A stretch of 64,000 nucleotides of DNA, from the NCBI GenBank assembly GCA_021442155.1, contig CM038232.1:65577555-65641554 (forward strand), in the 5' to 3' direction. The notes beneath the pieces were generated by a model. The model worked only from the letters and a program-made list of their open reading frames with translations. It was not told the DNA's origin and did no database searches. This document shows, one piece after another, positions 13,213 through 22,964 of this stretch. Position 1 is the first letter of the stretch; each line of letters opens with the position of its first letter. The translations under genes and the position numbers were made by a program. The DNA is from Cymbidium sinense. Taxonomy: Eukaryota > Streptophyta > Magnoliopsida > Asparagales > Orchidaceae.

Positions 13213-15023
13213 TCATCTCCTACGCTCGAAAGAGTAAATATAGTTGAAGGAGTTCACGCCGGTAATGTGAGCTAATATATCAGAAGGCTGAATCAGATCT
13301 TCCTCGTTCTTTGCTGCCAAGTTAGCAAAGAAAAGATTTATAAGAAAGATATATGAGAATCTGATACTTAATAAGATGTATTAGAGAAAAAAGAATTCAT
13401 GTAGCCGACCCCATGTGGTGGGATAAGGCTTGTTTTTGTTATGCATTGTGGTTAAATGTTGCTTGGATTCAATTTAATTTGTCAAATGGGAAGAAATAAT
13501 TTATCAAAGTTGCTTACATTATAGAAAACTTAGCGTTAAATCAAAACAAGATGTTGAATTCAAAAGCACTTAGCCTAAAGCTTGAGTAGTACTAGTTATC
13601 CAAATATTTGGGCACTATTCTAAAGGTTGATTGGCCAAACTCCTCAAATAAATTTGTTCAAATATATGGATTTTGATTTATGTGTATAAATAGGGGGTAA
13701 AAAACATGTTATTTTGAATCATTTATATTTAAGTCTTGTATTTTGTATGATTGAATAAATTTTTAGAGTTTTTTTTTATTGAATAAATTTTAAGAGTTTT
13801 TTATTTTAGATCTCTCTCTCTCTCAAGCTCTTTTTTGTTTTTTATTCTTGTTAGTAAGTTTCTTGCAATATCCATTGGACAAATTTATATTTTACACATC
13901 ACATGCATTGTCTAATTTAGCCGTAATTAGAGGAAAATAGAGACAAAAAGTAAAAACATCAAGTGACTCACCCCCTCCATCTTAGCGAATCTTCCTCGAA
14001 CACGCGGCCGACTATCTGCTAGAGATTTCCTACATGGATACTACAATGTTTTTGTTTCATGTTAGCCGCTTAACCAGATGAGCACAAGAAACACAATTCC
14101 TCTGAAATTTACCTTTATCTTTTTATTGAAATTCCTCTCATTTCGCTTCTTCAAGTATCTCTCTATCTTTTTCTTCTTTTCTTCCGGTGATAGCCAGCCG
14201 ACCTTATAGTTCGAATCTTCCAAACTTTGGATGTTGGAAGCCACCGGTAATAGAGCCTTGTTGCAGATAAAATTTGGTTATCTTCGATTCCTTTAGAAAT
14301 TCATGTGTCGATGATTTGATTTAATTCTTCACAATAGATTTTTTACATAACCTTAATTATTATGATCTATTCAATAATTAATGAATTTGATATAGGATAA
14401 GTAATTATGAGAAATTTGATTTTTCACTTTGGATTTACAGGTCTCTCAGGCGTAGACTCTCGCATCGATCGGTTGATTTCTATAGAGTTTCTATGGCTTA
14501 CGGCCTACGCCATTCGTATGTGAAAGGCCCAATTGATCCACTCGCATTGGGACTCCCATTCCGTCCGTGTAAATCTCTCCCCCAATTCCGCCATTATGAT
14601 CAATGTATGAGCAAGGTCGCAATGTTGATGGCTCCACACCCAAATACGGCGGCAAATCCAAAGGAATCTGGCTTACCATGGAGTCCGGTGAGCAAGACGG
14701 GTAGGCACCGGGAGAAATAATTTGATTTAGCTGATTTGTCGGATAGATGGGAGCCATGGGTATGCCTGAAAATGATGTAAGAATATCTTGAGTTCGGCAG
14801 AGGGTTATGGGATAAAAAGTCGAGTCATAGGAGAGTAGGTGGAGAACGAAGGGTCGTAACAAGGTAAGGCGGTGATCTTGTCGATTAGAGAGCTTCTCGA
14901 CCCCAGCGAAGGAACATCGTTGGCCGTGGAAGGAACATTTGGGGAGTTGATAGTGTCTTCAAAAAAAGTATCCACCCAATCCAGGTTGAGGATTTCGTCT
15001 GCTATAGGATTGGAAGGGTAGTC
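13213..15023 (-). pseudogene. CCT-domain protein pseudogene, copy 1
   Basis: This is a remnant of a nuclear CCT-motif protein, a family of plant regulators often involved in flowering time and metabolism. Four exons with GT-AG borders are visible on the minus strand: 15,023-14,439, 14,326-14,113, 14,040-13,972 and 13,308-13,213. The first has an acidic DEILNLDWVDTFFED stretch and a Pro/Ser-rich part. Exons 2 and 3 join in phase to give the CCT motif (ERYLKKRNERNFNKKIK then YPCRKSLADSRPRVRGRF), which is complete. The last exon ends in FERRR and a stop. It is broken by a one-base loss near 14,790 (before DILTSF), decay at the end of exon 1 and a frameshift near 14,255 in exon 2. No start exon is seen; an acceptor at 15,023 suggests one was upstream. 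There is no B-box, so it is a CMF-type rather than a CONSTANS-type gene. Symbol not assignable. Confidence 0.8.
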
Positions 15024-15032
15024 CTGTTACAT

Positions 15033-16510
15033 TCTAGATCAAATCTTTAAGCCATAAAAATGTTTAAAAAGATTAAAAAAAATGCGAGAAATCGAAGTAA
15101 TTTATGCGCAATTATAAGAATAAAATTTTTCAGTAAAATTATTATGCGAATAAAATCTTACAATTTCTTAGTTAACTCTAATATCTCTATTTATTTTATA
15201 AGTAGTGAATAAAATTTTTCACCGCTAAGAATATTATTAAATTTATAAACTAATATTTTAAGTAATTAAGCAATTATTTGAGAGTGATAGGTTAATTTGA
15301 TTTTTTTGGGGAGTGATTTTTTATATAAAATATAAATTGAGAGGGGTCAAAATATAAAAAAAATATTTTTTAAGAAAAAAAAAAAGGAATTTGAGGGCTC
15401 GCAGTGAAGTGGATCCGCCACTGGTGATTCGCATTTACGATTGAGTAAATTAAGTTTATTTAATTACAAAATATTTCATAAATTCATGCATATAAAATAT
15501 AAAAAATTTAAATAAATTTTGTTATGACTATAAACATAAAAAATTCTCAACATAGTAATATGCACTATAAGAAACTAAACGAATAGAGAAGAAATCAATA
15601 AACACATGACTGTACATAAAAAAAAAAAAAAGAAGCAATAACTAGACGGAGAACATGCATTAAAATCCTCCAAAGCTTAACAAAATAATGATATTAAATG
15701 AATATATAAAACTGACCTCTTAAAATGCCGACAGAAAAATTGCTTACAGGACAAACAATATTATTAAAACCACGTTCAGATCTCATAAACTCATAACAAA
15801 TGAATCATTTTGTAGAAACATTTTGTAGAATCAAATCTTTAAGCCATAAAAATGTTTAAAAAGATTTAAAAAAAGGCGAGAAATCGAAGTAATTTATGCG
15901 CAATTATAAGAATAAAATTTTTCAGTAAAATTATTATGCGAATAAAATCTTACAATTTCTTAGTTAACTCTAATATCTCTAGTTATTTTATAATTAGTGA
16001 ATAAAAGTTTTCACCGCTAAGAATATTATTAAATTTATAAATTATTATTTTAATTAATTAAGCAATTATTTGAGAGTGATAGGTTAATTTGATTTTTTTT
16101 GGGGAGAGATTTTTTATATAAAATATAAATTGAGAGGGGTCAAAATATAAAAAAATATATATTTTTAAGAAAAAAAAGGGAATTTGAGGGCTCGCAGTGA
16201 AGTGGATCCGCCACTGGTGATTCGCATTTACGATTGAGTAAATTAAGTATTTTTATATGAATAGAGAAGAAGTCAATAAACACATGACTATACATAAAAA
16301 TAAAAAAAATAAAAAAATAGAGCAATAACTAGACGGAGAACATGCATTAAAATCCTCCAAAACTTAACAAAATAATGATAATAAATGAATATATAAAACT
16401 GACCTCTTAAAATGCCGACAGAAAAATTGCTTACAGGACAAACAAAATTATTAAAACGACGTTCAGATCTCATAAACTCATAACAAATGAATCATTTTGT
16501 AGAAACATTT
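15033..16510. repeat. Tandem duplication of a ~0.7-0.8 kb unit
   Basis: Unit 1 is about 15,033-15,828 and unit 2 about 15,829-16,510. Both begin with ATCAAATCTTTAAGCC and share the AGTGGATCCGCCACTGG segment near 15,408 and 16,201 and the TGCCGACAGAAAAATTGC segment. Unit 2 lacks about 100 bp present near 15,445-15,555 of unit 1. The family also occurs reversed at 10,056-10,430. No coding capacity is supported. Confidence 0.8.
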
Positions 16511-17100
16511 AAATAAGAATTGAGTTAGAGAGAATTACTTCAATGAAGAACACCTCTGGCGATTGAGTTATATCCTCTGGCATTTCTTCAGCGTGACAGG
16601 GAGAACGAATTCAAAAGCTTATGGGAAGAATATATGGATGCACAAAAAATTTAAGAAATAGATGTATAGAGAGAGAGATAGAGAGAGAAGGTTCTGTAAA
16701 AATTGTCATATAACGAACATTATTAGTTCCTACATTTAGGCAACTTAATTTGTTTGTCACCTGTGTTATCGGTGGACCACAAGACCACGTATTATAAAAC
16801 ATGTTTTCCTATTTTCCCTATTTTCTGTTAAAATTGTGAATTTATATTATAAATATAAAAATATTATTGAAGATTTATTATTCAGATTTTTTTTATATGG
16901 TACTTCTAAAGATGATATCAGCCTTGTCTAACATCATAAAGGGATTCATATATAGTAAAAATTATCTCAATTAAGAAGAGATAAAATTTATAAGAATGCT
17001 CCCACGGTATGTTTTTGAACAGATATTATATAAATTCATTAAAATTCTAAAAAATTATTAAAAGTTGAACAAAAATAGAAAATAATTTGTACAATTACAA
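16511..17100. other. Intergenic, no gene recognised
   Basis: This sequence is AT-rich with a short GAGA-rich patch near 16,665-16,695. I looked for the upstream exons expected of a polygalacturonase (the DVTKYGAKGDGKTDD-like start) and did not find them. Confidence 0.5.
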
Positions 17101-17321
17101 ATGAATGCAGGCCTTAACTTTCAATTCATGCAAAGACTTAACTGTTGCAAATCTGAACGAGAAAAATAGCCAACAGATTCACATCAAATTCGAGAAATGC
17201 AGCAATGTCACAGCCTCAGCCATCAGCATTGCTGCACCAGAGAAGAGTCCAAACACAGATGGAATTCCCGTCTCAGAAACTAAAAATATACAGATAAATA
17301 ATTGCAATATCGGAACTGGTA

Positions 17322-17326
<5 letters not shown>

Positions 17327-17358
<32 letters not shown>
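17327..17358. repeat. (TA)n microsatellite
   Basis: A 32-bp TA tract just inside the first intron of the polygalacturonase fragment. Confidence 0.95.
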
Positions 17359-17363
<5 letters not shown>

Positions 17364-17460
17364 TTGCATGCTTTTTGTTAATATATGAAATTATAAGCAG
17401 GTTCCGTTAATCGACAGACTATCAGTAATCTGAAAACAATAGCAGTTTAACTTTAATGCA

Positions 17461-17567
17461 AGTAGCTTGCCGATTTCCTCTCGCCCAGTTGGTAAGAGGT
17501 GTTTATCTGACAATGAACTGATCGCGAGTTAGAGAATTGGCAAGAGACGAACTATTAGCCAGTAGCT
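17461..17567 (+). mobile_element. tRNA-derived SINE-like copy, left arm
   Basis: A short element of about 95 bp in a polygalacturonase intron. TCGCCCAGTTGG at 17,480-17,491 fits the tRNA A-box (TRGCNNAGYNGG) at 11 of 12 positions. About 35 bp on, GCGAGTTAGAGAATTGG is a decayed T-loop/B-box region. The intermediate TTTATCTGACAATGAAC resembles an anticodon arm. AGTAGCT repeats at 17,461-17,467 and 17,561-17,567 may be the target duplication. It does not fold into an intact tRNA. Confidence 0.55.
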
Positions 17568-17615
17568 AACTTCTATATTAAGCTTCATTTGTTTGCTTTA
17601 AACTAATTAGAAACT

Positions 17616-17704
17616 TTTCTGTTCGTCTCGTACCAATTCTCAAACTCGCGATCAGTTCATAGTCAGATAAACACTTCTTACCAACTGGGCGAGAGGAAGT
17701 AGGC
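17616..17704 (-). mobile_element. tRNA-derived SINE-like copy, right arm (inverted)
   Basis: This is the reverse complement of the left copy over about 78 bp (17,475-17,552 against 17,621-17,698) with a handful of differences. It is bounded by direct repeats of AAACTAATTAGAAACTT at about 17,600 and 17,705, a 17-bp target duplication of the length made by target-primed reverse transcription. There is no A-tail. Together the two copies form a long hairpin with a loop of about 68 nt. Confidence 0.65.
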
Positions 17705-17962
17705 AAACTAATTAGAAACTTTGCTTTGAAAAATGGTGAGATTAGGTTTCATCGTTTTGTTAGAAGTAATTAGCAGTTTAGCCACGCCTTACTATGAGGG
17801 GAGTGTAGCTTCTATTTATGAAAGTAAGGGCAAGTGAATTGCTTAAAACTGAAATATTTGTTTTAAAAATACTGACATTATTTATTAGATTTCTTAGATG
17901 TAGTTATATTTCCCTATAAATATTTTTTATAAATTATTCAAAAATGTCAATTTTAATTTTAC

Positions 17963-17967
<5 letters not shown>

Positions 17968-17996
<29 letters not shown>
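17968..17996. repeat. (AT)n microsatellite
   Basis: A 29-bp AT tract just before the second exon of the polygalacturonase fragment; part of it acts as the region upstream of that exon's acceptor. Confidence 0.95.
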
Positions 17997-18001
<5 letters not shown>

Positions 18002-18479
18002 GAGTTTACAGGTGATGATTGCATCTCAATTGTAGGTGGCTCTCAAGGTGTCAAAGCTACGAACATTTTTTGCGGTCCTGGCCATGGTATCAGGTGCTAA
18101 TTTAATTAATTCCACAATAAAAATAATATTCTATAAAAAATATTTAATAAAATTATATACCTAATATGTATTTCATATGTAAAATAGTAAAGTATATATT
18201 TTTATTCGAAAAGAAAATTTTATACTTATTTTGAAAACGGTGCTCTTATATTTCTACCAGCATTGGGAGCTTAGGAGCAAAGAACTCCGTAGCTCAGGTC
18301 TCAGATGTTACGGTGGACACAGCGCTGCTTCGTGGCACTACAAATGGAGTCCGGATGAAGACATGGCAGGCAATTCATAATAACAAATCACCACTTTTAA
18401 TTTTAATTTTTTTTTTATATCATAATTTCATTCTTTTAATAAATTCAATTTTTGTATATATAATCATCACTCTTAAAAA

Positions 18480-18665
18480 TATATTTTGGGACATTTACAT
18501 ACATACCACATAATTCTTATATATTTACATATTAAACACTTAAATTTTGATATTTATATTTAGCATTTAAATATTTAATATCATATCAAAAAAATTATTA
18601 TTATTATTTTTTAAAAATAATATCTTTTTATGTATGGATAAGATATTAGATAAATAAATATAGAA
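18480..18665. mobile_element. MITE-like partial copy
   Basis: GGGACATTTACATACATACCAC at about 18,488 and the following CTTAAATTTTGATATTTAT match the end and interior of the candidate MITE at 12,009-12,225. No matching right end is seen, so it is partial. It lies at the junction of the polygalacturonase and permease fragments. Confidence 0.4.
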
Positions 18666-18689
18666 TTTTAAGAGTAATAGTGATAATGG

Positions 18690-18984
18690 CCACTAGAGTT
18701 CCCCAAAGATTGATATATTGTGCGAATCCACAGAAGAAGACCTCTCTCGGGCCAAGGTAGGCTCGGACCGCGTCGATGTAGACCCGATTGATCGTCCAAG
18801 TGATTGGGTCGGGGTGACGGTAGCAGTCGGCAAGGAGAGTCGAGGTGTAGTAGGTAATAATAGAGAACCCGAGTATGACCAACGGGCCGAGAACCCAACC
18901 CTTGCGCCATGCTCCATGCTAGGGCCAACACGCCGGACCCAATCACGGCCGCTACAATGTGTGCTGAGGCCGACCACACCGTGC
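18690..18984 (-). pseudogene. Amino acid permease (AAP-type) exon fragment
   Basis: This single exon encodes the N-terminal region of a plant amino acid permease, a proton-coupled amino acid importer of the plasma membrane (AAAP family). It begins after an acceptor (TTGCAG) at 18,984 and shows the hallmark TVWSASAHIVAAVIGSG and VLALAWSMAQ of the first membrane segment. It continues in another frame with GFSIITYYTSTLLADCYRHP, then YIDAVRAYLG and CGFAQYINLWGTLV. A two-base loss after WSMAQ (about 18,903) breaks the frame. The similarity stops near 18,690 just before the next membrane segment, where MITE-like AT-rich DNA follows. The remaining three quarters of the usual 470-480 residues are absent. 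It is convergent with the polygalacturonase fragment. Family assignment is firm; the subgroup is not determined. Confidence 0.85.
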
Positions 18985-18989
18985 CTGCA

Positions 18990-19498
18990 ATTACAAGAGG
19001 ATTTAGAGCCTAACTATGTTTAATTTTGGGTTTAAGGGTCATTAATTAGAAAGAAAATTTTTAAATTGCACCAAACATTATAGTATTTATGCTGTAAGGC
19101 TCATGAGGTCATCAATGAAAATTGTAATTTGCGGAAATTAAACAAATCTGTAAACATATAAATGTAAGGGCCAGCTTGGGAGAGTGGTGGAGTTCTCCCT
19201 ACTGTTAATTATTTAAATAAAAAAATAGAATATTTTGTTATGTTTTTGAATCAAAATGAAGAGATAAATCATTAAAATTAGATGAAAAATATTCATGAAT
19301 AGAGTACATTTAAACTCAAATTGAATATAATACCAAGGGTTAATTTTTGAGTTTTTATCTGTTTTTTTCTAAAAAGCCCTTTATTAAATACTTATTTTTT
19401 TTTCTATGTTGATCATCTGTATTCCATAACAACATAAAATAAAAAAAATTTGTGAGAAGATTTTTTATGTAATTTTTTTTTTCACTTATTTCAGCTTC
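18990..19498. other. AT-rich intergenic, no gene recognised
   Basis: No coding exon, RNA gene or clear repeat is visible. It might be part of an intron upstream of the permease exon, but its first exon was not found. Confidence 0.5.
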
Positions 19499-20462
19499 TT
19501 ATGACCCAATCATAAGAACAAGATTAAAAAAAATAAAAAAAAAAAATGTGATTTTCAAATAAGAGCGTGTAGAAATATCAATCAGACTTTTTGCGAAATA
19601 GATTACTACAATACTTTTCATAAATGAGAGGATTGGAATATCGACCGCCTTCACGCACGTGATCGAACCATTCAAAGGCAATTCAATTAAAGATTCTATT
19701 GATTAATCCTAACTGAAAAATAAACTTATAAAAATTAAACTATTGTAAGAATAAAAAACACAGAATCGATTGATGGCAAAAAACCCTAAAAAAGAATGAA
19801 TACACATACCTTTTCTTTCATGTTCACCTTCTTTAATATCTTTGGCAAAAAACTCTGATTTTCATTTTTCACCTGTATCATTGAAATTTTGTTCAAAAAC
19901 TGTGCAATATTTGTTGTTATCCACAGGCTACAGAAGCCATTCAAAATTGCCGAATTTGGATGCGAGGTGCTTTGATAAATATATATATAATAATTTAGGG
20001 TTACTCGAGCAACGAACCCCAAGTCCTCTTCTTCCATTTCGATGATTTTAACTGAATGAGATGACACCTCAAGCTTTCCTCTCGAAACTGCACAGATCGA
20101 GCAGTAGCATACTATTAATCAGAGTTGGCGATAAAGAAGAAGAAGAAGAAGAATGTAATTAATTAAGATTTTATTTTAGATGAATGATGGAAATTAAACA
20201 AGGTATATTCAATTTAGTGATACCTGCAATGTAGAGACTAACTCCAACAATTCAAAGCACTCTTCAATGAGGGGTTTCTCTTTCGATATCACTTGGGCAA
20301 GTTCTGCTGCTGAAGGAACTGTTCTGTGCGCCTGCCCATTCATAATTTAAGGTACAATTAATTCTAAGAAAAAAAAAAACTAGCATTTTCCAAGGATATA
20401 ATAATAATAATGATTCATACCATAATACTGCATGTCACTATGTTTCCATTTATAGCAGCCAT
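19499..20462 (-). CDS. 5' exons of an unrecognised gene, possibly broken
   Basis: Two exons on the minus strand join in phase with GT-AG borders. Exon 1 (20,462-20,421) starts with ATG and reads MAAINGNIVTCSIM. After an 89-bp intron, exon 2 (20,331-20,224) gives 36 residues, including AAELAQVISKEKPLIEECF and ELLELVSTLQ, rich in Glu and Leu and probably helical. A 20-bp exon at 20,087-20,068, and weaker exon-like pieces at 19,925-19,800 and 19,680-19,560, may continue it, but I could not make one confident chain. I do not recognise the family. The large LTR begins about 26 bp upstream of the ATG on the other strand, so the native promoter is displaced. It may be a truncated gene or another captured fragment. 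Confidence 0.45.
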
Positions 20463-20488
20463 CAAGTTTGAAGCTTTTCGTATCAAGA

Positions 20489-22964
20489 TTGAGAGTTCTT
20501 ACTTTCCTCATCATAGATCTAGGACTCTTGTAGACACTAAGAGCTCCTTAATCTTAATACACTGATGACCTCACTTTTGGAGTGAGCTCTTAACTTTCTC
20601 ATCATAGATCTAGGACTCTTATAGAGACTAAGAGTTCCTTAGTCTTAAGACACTTCTAGTGATTAGGTGAACACTTGCAGAGACTTAGAAGAGTTAGCCA
20701 TAGGAATAGGTTGTGTCTTAGGGACTTAGGAGGACTTGCCTATCCTATAGCCTAAATCAATCTGCTTCCTTCTTCCAATCCAAATTCCAAAATCAAACCC
20801 AACTATCGAATGATTGAAACCCATGATTAGATTCAAATTTCAAATCCCTTCCTAAGCCCTTTGATTTTATCTTATGGACTTAGCCTTAACCAAATTCAAA
20901 TCAACCCCAATCCAATTGATTTTCTCAATTATCAAATTCAATCTCAAATCAAATTTTAAATTATAAATCAATTCCAAACTCCAAATGATTGAAACCCATG
21001 ATTAAGTCCAAATTCCAAAATCTCTTCCTAAGCCATATGAACCACCTTCATATGATTAGTCAAAACTCCTTCAAACTAACTCAAACTTGGTTGTTTTCTT
21101 TATGAATCATTCATTCATTCATTTATATTCAAAAATATAAATGAAATCCAAATTCAAACCATTCAAATCAAATCAAAATAGATCGAATCAAACCAATTCT
21201 CTACTTAAGCCCTTTTTGAACTACATCCCATAATTTGGTCAAATTTGCTTCCAAATCACTCCAAACTCAAGTGATTTTCTCATAACTCATTTATATCTTC
21301 ATTTATAGTCACAAATATAAATGAAATATAAATTCAAATGATCCAAACCAAATCCAAATTAAATCAAATTCTCAATTTTACCATTTTAGCCAAATTCTTG
21401 AACCTTGATAAATGATACCCAAATCAACTCAAAACTCATGGATTACTTCATGATTCAATCATTCCTACAATTATTAACCCAAATATAAACATAAACCATA
21501 ATTATCAAACCAAACCCAAGTCAACCCAAATCGAACCCAAGTTAACCCTTTTGGCTTGAAATTGTCATATGAACCAAAACACATTTGGCTCTAAACCAAT
21601 CACAATTGGATTTATATTTCAATCCTAGGCTCATGTGTGAGTTCAACTAAACTTGAATCAAGCCTTGATTAAGCCAATTGATCCATTTAGGCTCACTTGA
21701 CCCAAAGTGACCTAAAGGACCTTTTTGAGCCAAGTTCTAATCCAACCCAAATTAGATTGAATTGAGCCCATCCAAACCTCACAACATAACCAACAATCAC
21801 CCTAGGGTGATCAATTACATTGAATTGTGTCCAACCAAGTCAAACCTAGCTTTTGACCAAGTCAACATTTAACCCAAATGAAACCCAAACTACCAAAATC
21901 CATCATATGCCAAATTGATTGAAACCATTGATTCAAACCCATTCATAATCAATGATTGAACATGACCAAACCATCAATTGAGCCAAACCAAGCCTAATTG
22001 GCCATTTGACCCCAGTTGACCCAAATTGGCCTAAAAGGCTAAAATTGGTCAAATCATGATTTGATCCAAATTGATTGCAACTAATGGCTCAAATTTATTC
22101 CAAATCACTTATTGAATTTGACCAATGTCATAATTGAGCCCAAGTTGACCAATTGGTCAACTTGACCCGACCTAGCCCAAATTGACCTAAAAGGTCAAAT
22201 TGGCCAAAATTCAAATTAAATCCAAATTAAACCAAACCAAAGCCTACAATCATTTTTAATTGACCAATTGAACTTGACTCAACCCTTAACCCAACCCAAT
22301 TTGGTCAAATTAGTCAAATTGCTCAACTTGACCAATTTAACCCTTTTGAATCCAAATGAGTCAAATCCAAACCTAGGCCAAACCAATCCAAACCAATTGA
22401 ACTAAAACATCCCAAATCATCATATGAACCTAAACAAAGCTTTGGTTTAATTTTACCAATTGGTCAACCCAACATAGCCCAAATTGAACCCATTTGGCCA
22501 ATCTAAACCAAACCACTTAAATCCAATTTATGAAATCTTGTGGGCCAATATAACTCAACTTAAACTCACCCTAAGTCAGCCCAAGTCCTCCCCAAAAGCC
22601 AAGTGGGCCAAATTCAAGGGGATTAGCCATCAAACCATGGGATTTAAGCTCCAAAACTAATGGATCCAAGCCAAGTCAACACTCCCATCCCCATGGCAAC
22701 CCCTTAGCACTCAATAGAACCTTCTCCTAACCCACTAACCAAGCTAACCCACTCTAGGTCGGCCAAGGACCTTTGGGAGGTGAGTTGACTCACCTCCAAC
22801 CCAAACTGAGCACCCTTTGGATCCAAACCTTGCAACCTTTGCACAATGGATCCATGATAGCCTCCCATCATTTCTCCCATCCTTGGCATGCCACCTGAAC
22901 TTCATGGAGACAAGTCTGGCAGCCGGACGGCGGCCAGCCATTGCAGATCGAGAACACACTGTCG
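20489..22964 (+). repeat. LTR 5'-half subunit S1
   Basis: Starts with two near-copies of a TCATCATAGATCTAGGACTCTT segment (about 20,508 and 20,598), then a long run of TTGACC/GGTCAA-rich sequence. Subunit S2 repeats the order from 22,965. No gene is present; small frames at 22,700-23,080 on the minus strand have no similarity. Confidence 0.6.

Larger units (their letters stand above)
17111..18369 (+). pseudogene. Polygalacturonase (GH28) gene fragment, three exons
   Basis: The family cleaves alpha-1,4-galacturonan in pectin and is normally secreted to the cell wall. Exons 17,111-17,318, 18,012-18,093 and 18,261-18,369 join in phase with GT-AG borders and encode one continuous internal segment of the right-handed beta-helix. 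The diagnostic motifs are in order: SPNTDGI, GTGDDC, GPGHGISIGSLG and NGVRMKTWQ, corresponding to the family's NTD, DD, GHG and RIK motifs (here RMK). The usual His after NTDGI is Pro. The donor after the third exon would be GC rather than GT. The secretion signal, first exons and C-terminal exons are absent on both sides, so about a third of a normal protein of roughly 400 residues remains. The open frame without stops suggests a fairly recent fragment. It lies between unrelated gene remnants, which argues for a captured or relict piece. Confidence 0.85.

Noticed and set aside
14493..14720. Plus-strand open frame over the CCT exon
   Set aside because: Shadow of the minus-strand exon, which has splice sites and a matching second copy.
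17475..17552. Functional tRNA gene
   Set aside because: A-box fits but the T-loop is decayed, the acceptor ends do not pair and target-duplication-like repeats surround it.
18718..19023. 101-codon plus-strand open frame
   Set aside because: Shadow of the minus-strand amino acid permease exon, which shows family motifs.
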